A DNA stretch of 64,000 bases from Gerris lacustris (lineage: Eukaryota; Arthropoda; Insecta; Hemiptera; Gerridae), in the NCBI GenBank assembly GCA_951217055.1, contig OX578276.1, positions 134,032,587 to 134,096,586 on the forward strand, given 5' to 3'. The notes under the pieces were generated by a model that worked only from the letters and a program-made list of their open reading frames with translations, ran no database searches and had not been told where the DNA came from. Within the stretch, counting starts at the first letter, position 1. Each line of letters starts with the position of its first letter. The translations under genes and the position numbers were made by a program. This document shows positions 1 to 10,145 of the stretch, in pieces.

Positions 1-229
1 GAGATTGCGGGATTCAACGAGATTACACGTGGTTTAGCGAGACAGTGGTAGGGGAACCCCTTTCACGTGTATAGTGATCCACTCAAGGCCAAGGTCATCG
101 CCTCCAGCTTGGCGGTATTGTTATCTATAACATAGCGGTCAACCTTCTTATCATTGTTTATTATTATAGACATTGTTTATTTACAAGTATAAAAGCACCG
201 CACGACAATAAATAAACACTAATTTCTCT
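1..229 (+). promoter_or_regulatory. LINE 5' UTR (possibly incomplete)
   Basis: This leader precedes the ORF1 start codon at 230 and has no long ORF. LINEs of this type usually carry an internal promoter here, but I see no motif that proves one. It is more GC-rich in its first 110 bases than the rest of the element. Confidence 0.5.
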
Positions 230-1114
230 ATGAGCCTTCCGAAAACAGACTCCCAGCGTGACAATACTTTCAGAAATAAGCGTCAACTTAGCTCACCAGA
301 GATGAATCGAACTCCAGATTCCAAAAGACAACACAACGCACCAACGAATGATAATGGAGCCGGAGGAAATGTAACAAACCTAGACTGTCTCCTTGAAAAA
401 TTTTCGTCACTAATGGACGAGAAACTAGAGAAAAGTATGGCTGCCCTCCCAACAAAAGCAGATATGGTGGTTTTCACGCGTGAACTTACTAACCTTAAAG
501 AGCAGTGCAACACTTTGCAGGGAAAAGTAGAAGCGCTAGAGAAGGACAAAGATGAACTACTTAAAAGGGTTGAGTCCTTGGATACTCTCACTAGAAAGAA
601 AAATGTTATATTTAAAGGGTTGCGTAACAGTGGTGAAAATACTCCTCGGGAATTAATTAAAGTTTTTTGTGAAGAAGTACTACAGGTCGCCAATACTACT
701 ATAGAGGACGCGCGCTTTTTGGGACGTCGTGACTTAGAAAATATCTCGGTACTATGTACATTCGTAAGCAGAGAAGACGTTTTAAGAGTGCTGCGTGCTT
801 CGAAAAAATTGCGTGGCACGGGCATTTCACTTCAACAGGATTTACCGCTTCTAACTCGTCGCAATAAGTCAAAACTTCTCGCAATAAGGCGAGAAATAAT
901 TAAGCGTTGTGACAAAGCTAAAGTCTCTGTCACTAACGACTCCCTATTTGTTATGGACACTAGGTTTAGCTGGGACAGTGTTCTTGGGCTTATTTACGGT
1001 CAAAAAAACGGTTTGGATAAACTTAAGGAGATTCTTGATTCAGATTTTTCATCATTCGTAGATACTTTACTGAAGGAAGGTACGACCACCAGTATTGCAC
1101 CAAAAAACTATTGA
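230..1114 (+). CDS. LINE ORF1 protein, coiled-coil RNA-binding protein
   Basis: This 294-residue protein is the likely RNA-packaging partner of ORF2 in the retrotransposon ribonucleoprotein. The first 50 residues are polar and probably disordered. Residues 76-125 have a heptad-like pattern of Leu and Val spaced by charged residues, which suggests a coiled coil for oligomerisation. The stretch from about residue 124 begins KKNVIFKGL and continues to ARFLGRRD, matching the RRM-like core of L1/L2-type ORF1 proteins. A basic C-terminal region from about 190 (SKKLRGTGI, then RRNKSKLLAIRR) fits the nucleic-acid-binding C-terminal domain. The start at 230 is the first ATG of the frame. The frame ends with TGA at 1112-1114 and continues open directly into ORF2. 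The family assignment is from pattern recognition, not a search. Confidence 0.85.
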   Translation: MSLPKTDSQRDNTFRNKRQLSSPEMNRTPDSKRQHNAPTNDNGAGGNVTNLDCLLEKFSSLMDEKLEKSMAALPTKADMVVFTRELTNLKEQCNTLQGKVEALEKDKDELLKRVESLDTLTRKKNVIFKGLRNSGENTPRELIKVFCEEVLQVANTTIEDARFLGRRDLENISVLCTFVSREDVLRVLRASKKLRGTGISLQQDLPLLTRRNKSKLLAIRREIIKRCDKAKVSVTNDSLFVMDTRFSWDSVLGLIYGQKNGLDKLKEILDSDFSSFVDTLLKEGTTTSIAPKNY

Positions 1115-4100
1115 CAATCAAAGTTAACATCTAATTACTCCAACTCTTTAAGTGCATTAAACATCGTCTCATACAACATTGCCGGACTAAAATCAAAAAA
1201 GGATTCGCCTGGCTTCCTATCTTATATTTCTAGCTTCGACGTCTTCTGTTTACACGAGACTTTTGTGGAGGAACATCAGCAACAACGATACGAACAACTA
1301 TTTCCTGGATATGAGATTAGGTGGTTTTCTGCTATAAAGACGGCTAAATTCGGGCGCGCTTCTGGTGGTAGCCTAGTGGGAATTAAAAGGACACTCAGTT
1401 CAGGTATAAATATTCAGTTTTTCAATAACGGCAATGACATCTTGATACAGGTAAACAGTCATAATTTCACAATATCTATAATTCCAATATACTTAAACTG
1501 CAATAAATGGTATTCTGAGTTTAACATGTTGAAAGAACGTATTGAGCAAGTAGATACTGATAATTTAATTGTCTTAGGGGATATGAATGTGAGAATATCG
1601 AATAAACAAACTTTGCCTAAGGAAATACTTGAAAATGCCCACGTTAAATTAAGTCACAAAAGAGAGTCTAAAGATAGCCAATTAGATGAGAAGGGAAAAC
1701 TATTTTTAGATTTTTGCTCCGAAAACAATCTAGTAATTCTTAATGGTCGCTCAATAGAAGACGCTGCGGGTGAATTCACTTTTTTAAATGCGAGAGGTGC
1801 TTCTGTAAACGATATTTGTTGTGTGAACGCAAATATGTTGCATAGTTATTCAAGATTCTATGTGGGCTCTGAGACGTACTCAGACCATTTCCCAATTGTT
1901 TTGGAGTTAAGTGTATCAAATAATGATAGCTCCACTGAAAAGGACCTGGTTTTACCACTTCTGCCTAAGCTTAAGTGGTTACATAATCTTAAGGATTTAT
2001 ATCAAGAAACTCTAAAAGTAAATACTACTAAATGTAATAATATTACTACAGATCCTTCTACTGATGAGCTGGTAGATTTAATCCATGCAACACACAAAGA
2101 AATATACCCACATAATAATGTCTCACGACAATCGAGCAAGCATATAACACAAAAGTGGTTCGTTAATAGTTGTTGCAAACTAAGAAAAAGAACATTTTCA
2201 TTATTAAATCTTTTCAGATCAACAAACTCATATTTAGTAAAAGCCTCCTACTTGCAAGCAGTAAAAAATTATAAACAGCTAAATAAAGAAAAAAATAGGG
2301 CATACAATGAGGAGCTGTTAGATAAATTTAATTTAGTGAAAAACTCTAAAGACTTCTGGTCACTTGTAAAAGAATTTAAAAGTAGAAAATTTATTATGGG
2401 AAATATATCTACCCGAGACTGGTTGAGCCATTTTAAAAATCTGTTAAATCCACCTCGAATATGCAGCTCAGTTCATTTTGCACTACCCTGGGGTGAAAAC
2501 CCGATATTAGATAGAAGAATCGAACTCTCAGAGCTAGAGTGTGTGCTGCAAAAACTTGTTTCGGGGAAAGCGGCTGGCACAGACCGAATACCCAACGAAT
2601 TTTATACGGCACTCCCGGAAAATTTTCGCTTACTTCTACTATTAAAATTTGATAAAATGCTCAATAACTGTGAAGTGCCTCAAAGTTTTCTGAGATCCTT
2701 AATTTTTCCACTTTTTAAGAAGGGCTCTATTGATATGGCCTCAAACTATAGGGGCATTGCTTTTATTAACTGCATATCAAAGATATTCACAGCCATATTA
2801 AATAATAGACTCACCAGCTGGCTCATTGAGCACAACATTATCAACGAGTGTCAAGCTGGGTTCCGTCCCGGTTACTCGACAATAGACAATATATTCAACC
2901 TCGACAGTATTATCAAACTAAAGCTTTCTCGCAAGAGAGGCAAAGTATACTGTTTTTTCATTGACTTTTCTGCCGCCTTCGACAGCATCGACCGAAACGC
3001 TCTGTTTTATAAGCTTTCCAAAGTGGGTATATCTAGCAAATTTATTAATATTATCCAGGCGTTGTACCGAAATTCAGAGGCAGCTGTATGGCATAAACAA
3101 GGGTGTACTGATTTTTTTAAGACTGAATCAGGGGTTAAGCAAGGATGCATCCTGTCGCCAAATCTATTTTCAATTTATCTTAATGATCTTTTCGAAGAGG
3201 TTGGAGGGGGGTTGTCTATAGAGGGGAAAAACATAAGAGCTCTGGCTTATGCAGACGACGTTGCCCTACTCGCTGACGATTCGTTGACCCTGCAGTACAT
3301 GATCAACAATCTTTATCGATACACCAAGATGTGGAACCTTCAAATTAATTTGGAAAAATCGAAAATAGTGATTTTCCGCAATGGAGGTAAGGTGGGGAAC
3401 AACGAAAAATGGAAATTAGCCGGGAAACCTATAGAGGTTGTTAACAGCTACAAATATCTTGGAGTAACCTTTACCTCCCAACTATCTTACTCCAAACACT
3501 TAAATGAGAAATTATCCCAAAGTAAATTCGCAATCGCAACCTGGCAACACATGTTTAAGAAAAAGGAACTTCCTATTACTGCCAAATTTAAGATTTTCAA
3601 CGCCGTGTGCAGATCTGTCCTCACTTATGGAGGCCAAATCTGGGGCCACACGCATTACGTGCAAATAGAAAAGTTTGACATTTTCTTTATAAAAAAGTTG
3701 TTCCAGCTACCTTTTAACACGCCCACATACATAGCCTACTTAGAATCAGGCTTAGATCCTTCCTTCATAGCTGTACTTCGATTGCACCTTAATTATATAA
3801 TTAACACCCTTCTTCTGCCACCAGGACGTCTTAATAATTTTCTTGCGAACCAAATAATAAAGCAGAGAATTAACTGGTTTCTAAAATGGCAAGAACTAGA
3901 TGCTAAGTATGGTACTCTCCTGATTGACAGTATATCGAACATTACAGCTCTTAAACAGCAAAAAGAGGTCATTTTGACTAATTTGATGCAGAGCCTGAGA
4001 GATTCCTTTATAAGCAGGGCTCAAAAATCAAATTATCATGGTTTATACAAAAATTTGTTGGGTCATAATATTTCCTCATACATAACTAAGTTAACGTTTT

Positions 4101-4405
4101 ACGATGCCTGTACAATATTTAGAACAAGGGGAGGCTTGCTTAATTTAAATTTTGGTCCTCACAGGAAAGAAGAAATCCACCAGTGTGCACTGTGCAATAT
4201 GAAGGTGCCCGAAGACCTTATACACTTCTTAGGGAGTTGCCCAATTCTCGGAGAGTGGAGAGCGTTATGGCTAGGCAAGTTTAAATTGGACCAAGCTGAA
4301 GTCATAGAAATTCTAAATGGTAAAGACTGGAAGAGATTAGTGAAATATGTCACCTCGACATTATCTTATAGAAGAGAGATTATTTCTTATTTTAATTTTA
4401 ATTAA
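1115..4405 (+). CDS. LINE ORF2: endonuclease and reverse transcriptase (no AUG at its start)
   Basis: The open frame is 1096 residues from the codon after the ORF1 stop. It encodes the enzymes for target-primed reverse transcription. An apurinic-endonuclease-like domain starts at residue 19 (SYNIAGL). It has Glu48 in LHETF, Asp156 in GDMN, NDICC and Asp257-His258 in SDHFP, so its catalytic set looks complete. The reverse transcriptase follows with FIDFSAAFDS at 615 and YADD at 712-715. A C-terminal CX2CX9HX4C finger spans residues 1024-1042. The frame is the same as that of ORF1. Its first in-frame ATG is at 1526, well inside the endonuclease, so an AUG start would destroy that domain. Readthrough of the UGA, reinitiation at a non-AUG codon or an ORF1-ORF2 fusion are the options. 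The GTG at 1265 is not a credible eukaryotic start. Confidence 0.92.
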   Translation, partial: QSKLTSNYSNSLSALNIVSYNIAGLKSKKDSPGFLSYISSFDVFCLHETFVEEHQQQRYEQLFPGYEIRWFSAIKTAKFGRASGGSLVGIKRTLSSGINIQFFNNGNDILIQVNSHNFTISIIPIYLNCNKWYSEFNMLKERIEQVDTDNLIVLGDMNVRISNKQTLPKEILENAHVKLSHKRESKDSQLDEKGKLFLDFCSENNLVILNGRSIEDAAGEFTFLNARGASVNDICCVNANMLHSYSRFYVGSETYSDHFPIVLELSVSNNDSSTEKDLVLPLLPKLKWLHNLKDLYQETLKVNTTKCNNITTDPSTDELVDLIHATHKEIYPHNNVSRQSSKHITQKWFVNSCCKLRKRTFSLLNLFRSTNSYLVKASYLQAVKNYKQLNKEKNRAYNEELLDKFNLVKNSKDFWSLVKEFKSRKFIMGNISTRDWLSHFKNLLNPPRICSSVHFALPWGENPILDRRIELSELECVLQKLVSGKAAGTDRIPNEFYTALPENFRLLLLLKFDKMLNNCEVPQSFLRSLIFPLFKKGSIDMASNYRGIAFINCISKIFTAILNNRLTSWLIEHNIINECQAGFRPGYSTIDNIFNLDSIIKLKLSRKRGKVYCFFIDFSAAFDSIDRNALFYKLSKVGISSKFINIIQALYRNSEAAVWHKQGCTDFFKTESGVKQGCILSPNLFSIYLNDLFEEVGGGLSIEGKNIRALAYADDVALLADDSLTLQYMINNLYRYTKMWNLQINLEKSKIVIFRNGGKVGNNEKWKLAGKPIEVVNSYKYLGVTFTSQLSYSKHLNEKLSQSKFAIATWQHMFKKKELPITAKFKIFNAVCRSVLTYGGQIWGHTHYVQIEKFDIFFIKKLFQLPFNTPTYIAYLESGLDPSFIAVLRLHLNYIINTLLLPPGRLNNFLANQIIKQRINWFLKWQELDAKYGTLLIDSISNITALKQQKEVILTNLMQSLRDSFISRAQKSNYHGLYKNLLGHNISSYITKLTFYDACTIFRTRGGLLNLNFGPHRKEEIHQCALCNMKVPEDLIHFLGSCPILGEWRALWLGKFKLDQAEVIEILNGKDWKRLVKYVTSTLSYRREIISYFNFN

Positions 4406-4975
4406 AGCATTAGAACAATTGGCTATTTTAAGATTCTCAAACTTCTCAGTTACAACTCAAATCCAATTACTACTATCATTTATATAATCGAGTAGTGTCC
4501 TGACGACGCCTCAGAAATGATTTGTTATTGTTAACCTAAGGCAACCACATTTATTCCAATTAGAATAAATGTTTGTTTTGTATGTTGTTTTGTTTTAAAT
4601 GTTGGTTTGCATTGTTGGGCTGTAAATAGATATAATCTATCCATATTAATTTACTGGGTTTTATTTTTATTTTATTATTTTTCTAAATATAAAATTAAGC
4701 CCGTTGCCTCGGGTCACTGTCACTTATATTATGCATGATACTATTATATATTATTTATGTCTGTATTTATTTATTTATTCACTGCTGCGTCACAAAAGAA
4801 TATATTATATGCCGATAATTTAAATTATATGTTAAAATAGAAAAAAAAGGCACGTTCGACTGATGGGCACTTGCCCAAGTCTATTGTTTATTGTTATTAT
4901 ATAATAAGTTTAATCCGCATGTTATTACAAATAAACAAATTATTTATTTATTTATTATTTATTATTATTATAACA
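4406..4975 (+). other. LINE 3' UTR with simple-repeat tail
   Basis: This non-coding stretch follows the ORF2 stop and ends in TTA/TTTA repeats typical of poly-A-less LINE tails. A small perfect hairpin, TGGGCA loop TGCCCA, lies at 4864-4877. A diverged minus-strand copy of its first part is found at about 21370-21617, which confirms that the segment moves with the element. Confidence 0.7.
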
Positions 4976-4997
4976 TGTAGTCTATGTAGTTCCAATA

Positions 4998-5487
4998 TTA
5001 AAATAAACAGGTCAAGTGTGTGCTAGTCAGCACACAGCGAGGGTCCGTAGGCCACACTATATAGTGTTTAACTGTAAAGTGTATAAACAGTTTTTTTAAA
5101 ATGCTAAAAAGCTTACTTTGAACCATTCTAAGGGTCTAATATTCTCAAAACACACTCTGATAAAGTATTTTTTTTTGCCACTGAACTGGACTACAACCAT
5201 ATAAATTCACCGAAAAGACCATAATTATAAAAAACCGTATTTTGTCAATAAAACATAAAATAATATTAATTTCGAAATTTCCAAAAAGTGGTATCTTAAC
5301 TTTTGGTCGAAGAATGTTCAGGAATTTTTTCAGATTTTTTGCACTTCACATAAGCGAGATAGAGGGGGGGGGGGGGGACACGTTTCAAACCCGCTTCAAA
5401 CTCGCTCTACGCTCGCCCTATCAAAGTTATAACCAAAGAATTATTGAAGCGAGCGTAAGCGAGCTTCTTACATTCAACGAAATATGC

Positions 5488-5522
<35 letters not shown>

Positions 5523-6530
5523 GTGTAACGTTTACGTGTCCGACGATAACTTGAGTAAAAGTTGACCGATTTAGTTGAAATTTGGTATACATCTTCCATG
5601 TACTAATACTCAGGCTAAGTTCGTTGGACAGCGTGATCTGTCTAAGAGTTCGCGCGCAATGCTCGCGTAAACGTGAGCTTCAAATTTAAAATTGGAATTT
5701 CAGGACGGGAAAAAATTCTATCATCACCTATTCGATGAGACGAACATTTTTTTCAAATAACATTTTTTAGTAAAACCAACAACGACACTGCTATGAATTA
5801 ATAAAGATCGCTAAAACTATTAAAGCGGACCTAAACGTTTAAAATAGAGAAAACAACCTTTTTACCAATATCTTACGTTCTAACGTAACGATTTTAATAA
5901 AACTTCATGTACATCGTCTAAAGTACAATTGAAACAAGTATGTAAAATTTCAACGTGATACAAGCAGTAGTATTTGAGCAATGAAGTGATACATTTATAA
6001 TAATAATATAAAAGCTATTATGGGTGGTTAAGATTCTTATAGTGTATAGGTTTGTTTAGGAAGCAAAGCTTTGTACCGAGTACCCCCACTCTACTCCACA
6101 CTACCCTCTTCCACTTATCTTCAACTATGACATTCATCGTGATTAATAAATTTCAATATATAGTATTTTATTGCAATACGCTCGCTTCAATGATAGAGCC
6201 ACGCGATGCCTAGTATATTTTTGTAATCAGCTCGACGTACCCTTTCATATGATACCCCTCAGGGTGTCGAAAAAAAAAATAAAAAAATTATAACCCTTAA
6301 GTTTTTTTACCCTAATTTTTTTGAAAAATATTTTTTTACCCTATTTTTTTTGAAAAATATTTTTTTTAAGTCGCTATATTTTTAAAATATGTGGGCAGGT
6401 ACAAGACACATACATGCCAAATTTCAAAGTGATCGCACGAAAGGTGTAGCCGTGAGAGCACGCGAGAGGACGGAAAGACAGACACACGCAGGAAAATATA
6501 AGGGTCCTTGGTTTTGCATACGGACCCTAA
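4998..6530 (+). repeat. Repeat family A, copy 1 (interrupted by a family R insertion)
   Basis: The interval is homologous to 59123-59850. The left part runs 4998-5443 and the right part resumes at 6214. Both copies begin AATAAACAGGTCAAGTG, followed by a GTGTGTGC/GCACACA hairpin, and end with a GGACCCT block before A-rich sequence. The left AGGGTCCGTAGGC and the right end (reverse complement AGGGTCCGTATGC) form a short subterminal inverted repeat. No protein is encoded. The layout resembles a widespread class of insect non-autonomous repeats that end in GGGTCCG/CGGACCC blocks, but I cannot name the family. Confidence 0.75.
5444..6213 (+). mobile_element. Family R copy 1: Helitron-like non-autonomous element nested in family A
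   Basis: Comparison with the uninterrupted A copy at 59123-59850 gives exact borders. Host sequence reads GAATTA then TATATTTTTG, and the insert starts TTGAAGCGAGCG and ends GCCTAG between that A and T. There is no target-site duplication. A^T insertion with a 3' CTAG is the Helitron signature, although the 5' end is TT rather than the usual TC. Subterminal TTGAAGCGAGCG and CGCTCGCTTCAA are inverted repeats. A (TCTG)n run lies at 5492-5522. No rolling-circle or helicase gene is present. Confidence 0.65.
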
Positions 6531-7465
6531 AAAAGTTAATTTTAAAGAGATTTAAAACATTGAACGAAATTATTGTGGTTTTTTTTGGATATGAGTTGAA
6601 GCATGGTATAATATTTAACGAGGCATTGAATAACAAGAAACATTTTAAACACCATTTTAACAATTCTAAAACTTTGTTTCAACAAATCGTCCTCACTTGT
6701 CTCAAATTCTCTTTCTTCCCCTGTTAACTTTTTTAAATGTAATAAGATTCTCTTGTAAGGTCAAGATATCGTGATAAGAGATGAGATAAAGCTAGGAACG
6801 TGATAAAGGACTTTGAGCTGTCATGTGCTTTAGGCGACCAGGTGAAACAAGGCCGAACCCATGGGAGCAGGACGAAGACACAACGAGAAAGAACAGAACT
6901 AGGAAGAAAACATACGACACAGGAATAAGGAAATATGTCTTGTCTTATACAAAGGAAATGCTTTTAACCTGGTGCCTTGGTCCCTAGACGCCAGGACTTA
7001 CTGCTGCACATCAGGCTATTAAATCTTCTTTTAACCTGTACCTCCTTCAACTTGCATTTTTTTTTTCCTTTTTTCTCTTTTCGTCTCATGAAATTCTTCA
7101 AAAAGAAGATAATTTCGAAAGTTGGCCCTCTACCAAATAACGAACTTATTTCTCAAGGCGATTGCAAACACTTTTTCTGAAAGATTTATACATAAAATAA
7201 GGAAAAGATCCTTTATATTATACACGTATAATATATACTACAATCGGACCTCCAAACAACTAAGTAGAAGGTTCCAGAAAACAAATTAGAAATTTTAAAG
7301 AGAATAAATGAGTGATCCTGAAAGAGGATGATTTTATCCCGAATCATTTCCACCCATTGCAGAACTGCTTCATACTTATGACCTTAAAAGCTTTTTTTAA
7401 AAAAATCTCTACTTATTTCGTACACATAGTTTAAAACTGTTTCAACGGTTTTTATTAGAACATTT
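6531..7465. other. Unassigned AT-rich sequence
   Basis: I see no gene, repeat family or structured element here. The short open frames lack any recognisable domain. Confidence 0.5.
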
Positions 7466-7632
7466 CTAAAATGCGAATCTAACCTAATAAGTCGATTTCC
7501 TGGGAAAAATTTATATCTTGAGAAAACGCTCTAAACAGGTCGGGTTCGATTCCCCGACAGGGAGGAGATATTTTTATGGTAAATTTCGATATAATGTTCA
7601 ATAATAAATAAATGTAGCCAACAAAACTAAAA
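7466..7632 (+). repeat. Family C, 3'-end fragment with tRNA T-arm-like motif
   Basis: This fragment matches the 3' ends of the C copies near 34062-34530, 45255-45715 and 51600-52035. It holds GGGTTCGATTCCCCG, which looks like a tRNA T arm/pol III B box, followed by the family tail ending TAATAAATAAATGTA. The body of the repeat is missing. Confidence 0.6.
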
Positions 7633-7637
7633 AAAAA

Positions 7638-8226
7638 GACTGCCAATTAGTGTGGCACAAAGCTTCCTCGCATCCTATCATGTACTTTATTGTTATATTA
7701 ACATTGACATTATTGTTATATTACTTTATTGTTATATTGTTTATTTTGTAAAAAATATTAATTGTTTTAGCGATCTTTAACATTTCATAGCGGTGTCGCT
7801 GTTGGTTTCACTAAAAAATTGTGTTTGAAAAAAATGTTTGTCTCATTGAATAGATGAAGTTTGATTTTTTCCCGACCTAAAATTCCAAATTTGAAGTTCA
7901 CGTTTAAGCGAGCGTTGCGCGTGTCGCTTGGACGGATAATATTGTCCAACAAACTCGTCCTGAGCATTGGTAAAATGAACATGTCTACCAAATTTCATCA
8001 AAATCGGTCGACATTTACTCAAGTTATCGTTACACGTTTCATAATTCATGGACACACAGACCGACCGACAGACAGACAGACAGACAGACAGACACGAGAC
8101 CAAAAATGTTCCCTGATGTCTGAAACGGATTTCTGTCTTGGAATTTTTGAAATCGGAGACATAAAAGTTTTTCGCTCTCAAAAGTGAACACAATGCTTCC
8201 GTTACCTTCGGTAAGCTCGGAAGCAA
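7638..8226 (+). repeat. Chimeric repeat: family B ends around an inverted family R core
   Basis: The left 55 bases are the family B 5' end (TGCCAATTAGTGTGGCA hairpin, then AGCTTCCTCGC). The interval from about 7745 to 8060 is the reverse complement of family R (compare 5530-5800). From the GACA run at 8068 onward the sequence is again family B, down to its 3' terminal hairpin (GCTTCCG and CGGAAGC arms) at 8196-8225. The switch falls in the GACAGACA tract that both families carry, which suggests recombination or template switching there. Confidence 0.65.
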
Positions 8227-8880
8227 TAAACTAAAAAATGAAAAACACTAGACCAAAAGTCATTAATGCACTCGTAAATAAGAAAGTTTAGTACAAGTTG
8301 TATGGGACAGATTATTAAATGGTAAAAACGGAATGAGATTATAAAGGAAAATGAGTTGTAAGGAGAAAAGATTACAAGAGGGATGAGTGACAGTGTATCC
8401 TCGAGTCTAGACAGGCTGGGGCCCCGGGGCTCCTAAACCTGCAATAACAGACATGAGATGAGCAATAGCCTGGCGCCTCCCACTACTCTACACAGCCTCC
8501 TCACAACCTCGCCTACATATTATAAACTATACTTCACTTTATATAAATAGTAACTGAACTGATAACAACTTCATGCCATTGGATCCTTTGAATCAGAACT
8601 CAATCTATAAACCATAGCACCAAACTGATACCTTCAAGAGCAGTATGAGAACTATATAAGAATGTAGATGTAGAATCGGATTGAAAATGCACCAGACTTT
8701 TCAGTGACCGGTTAAAAAAGTGTTGCTAGATAACTGAAGGGTTCGAGGTTTCATAGATAAGTTGAACTTTGTCACATAGGTTGAAATTGTCTCTATGCTC
8801 CTCTGAATCACGTCGAACGTCTCTGAGACTCTAACTAGAACATTTGATGTCAAGGCGCATCTACCGACTAATTTGTCCGA
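8227..8880. other. Unassigned sequence
   Basis: No coding or repeat assignment is possible. A small hairpin with GTCCGACT and AGTCGGAT arms lies at 8874-8897, at the edge of the next repeat pair. Confidence 0.4.
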
Positions 8881-8884
8881 CTGA

Positions 8885-9372
8885 TTTGTAGTCGGATCAT
8901 TCACCCATCGCCTCGTTGATCGCCTTGCCGTTCGTTGTGTTTGCTCTGGGAGCGGTTTTTGATTAACAAGTCAAAGGCTTGAATAGATGAGGAGAAGACT
9001 TGGCGAGTGTGCAAACGGTCGGTTGACGTTATGGGGACGTACAAACGAATGCCACTAGCTAATGCCCTATATACGTGTTTATTTCTAAACATATACTCCA
9101 AAATAACGAAAGAGAGTATTTCTTCAACAAACACACTACATTTAATCAAATTCGGTTCAGAAGATTAGGCTTGTTAGTCATCAGGCAGTATTTTTTTGCA
9201 CACTTGAGTCATCGCGATGGTTTCTCAAAGATGGATCTACACATTTATATGAATGACGAATTGACGAAGTGAATGTCAAGTCGGTTCACTCGTCGCCTTA
9301 CCTCTCCTACCGGAAGCGGTTTTTAGGTCGAGTCAAAGGCTTGCATAGACGAGGCGAAGTCAGTGTTTTCAG
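8885..9372 (+). repeat. Diverged direct repeat pair
   Basis: Two segments, about 8890-9012 and 9281-9370, share GTCGG-TTCAC, GAGCGGTTTTT or AAGCGGTTTTT, GTCAAAGGCTTG and ATAGA-GAGG in the same order and orientation. They look like two old copies of one unnamed repeat. No protein is encoded. Confidence 0.4.
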
Positions 9373-9667
9373 TTCGCATGCATCAAGCGCGCTTATTAAC
9401 AAGCACTTTTTTTATTTTTAATTGTAAAATGGAGGGGTCTAACGGTCAAGAATTTGTCTGGTATCGGTATTCTCCATTTGTTTCTCTTGATTCAATCACT
9501 GGTTTAATTTTTGTAATTATGTAATCAAAATCAGTAGGTGAAATTCTGTGAAGCGTGAGAATTCTTTAGTATTACAAACATTTCTGCAAACATATTTTTC
9601 ATACGCAACCAATGGCGCATACTTTAATAATTTTATGCTTATTACTACCCATTATTGTCAAATTAAT

Positions 9668-10145
9668 CCTTTTTACTTTTCCTTACTACCTATAGTAGGA
9701 AAAGTACTGTTTTCACCAAAACATTTTTTTTCGAGATTTTGTTAATTATACCAAAGTATACATAGGTTTTTGACGTATAGCATATCGTTGGAACCGGAAA
9801 AAATTAAGGAACAAATATAAAAACCCCGATGAAATTCCATTAATTAGTTGAAAAGTTATAAGCGAATATAATTATTTATAAGTGCGATAATTTTGATGAC
9901 GTCAAAGTTTGTTTACATCAGTCAAAATACCGCCAAACTTCAAATAATTAAATAAAATATAGGTATTAAAAATAAGGTTTTTTTGAAGAATGATAATAAA
10001 TCAGTTTGTTCGGAACGGTCACCCATCCAAGTACTGACCACGTCCAATGCTGCTTCCTCCTGCTGCAGGAGAGGCCACTTTAGTGGCCTCTGAATTGAGG
10101 AAAGTTCCGAGGTACCATGTACCCGATTTTTCCCCCTTTTTTTAA
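9668..10145 (-). mobile_element. Family D copy 1: repeat with 5S rRNA-type promoter (shortened)
   Basis: Read on the minus strand, the element has a head at 10009-10145 and a 3' terminal hairpin at 9674-9706 (TACTTTTCC and GGAAAAGTA arms). The head contains GAAGCAGCATTGGACG followed by GGTCAGTACTTGGATGGG, which aligns with the A box and C box of 5S rRNA genes. A long inner part present in the copy at 26945-27803 is missing. It may be a SINE3-type (5S-derived) retroposon, but the body is much longer than usual for SINEs. Confidence 0.65.

Larger units (their letters stand above)
1..4975 (+). mobile_element. Non-LTR retrotransposon (LINE), nearly complete, two intact ORFs
   Basis: The unit consists of a 5' UTR (1-229, possibly cut by the window edge), ORF1 (230-1114), ORF2 (1115-4405) and a roughly 570-base 3' UTR ending in TTA/TTTA simple repeats near 4970. 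Both ORFs are free of internal stops and frameshifts, so the copy is young. The ORF2 layout (apurinic-type endonuclease, reverse transcriptase, CCHC-like zinc finger) and an ORF1 with coiled coil plus RNA-binding core fit the CR1/L2/jockey supergroup. I cannot fix the clade without a tree. A minus-strand fragment of the same 3' UTR lies at about 21370-21617, so the family has more than one copy here. No target-site duplication could be established because the 5' end may lie outside the window. Confidence 0.92.

Noticed and set aside
283..825. 180-codon antisense frame in ORF1
   Set aside because: It is the complement of the well-supported ORF1 coding sequence.
1265..4405. ORF2 start at the GTG codon 1265
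   Set aside because: GTG is not a normal eukaryotic start and the endonuclease domain begins upstream at about 1157. The frame is open back to the ORF1 stop.
5407..5592. Cys-Leu-Ser-Val repeat proteins at several places (also 7843-8226, 12412-12720)
   Set aside because: They are translations of (TCTG)n/(GACA)n tracts inside non-coding repeats.
10009..10058. 5S rRNA gene (minus strand), and the similar block at 27044-27094
   Set aside because: Only the 3' half of 5S with the internal promoter is present, and it is embedded in a repeat found twice. This is a derived element, not a gene.
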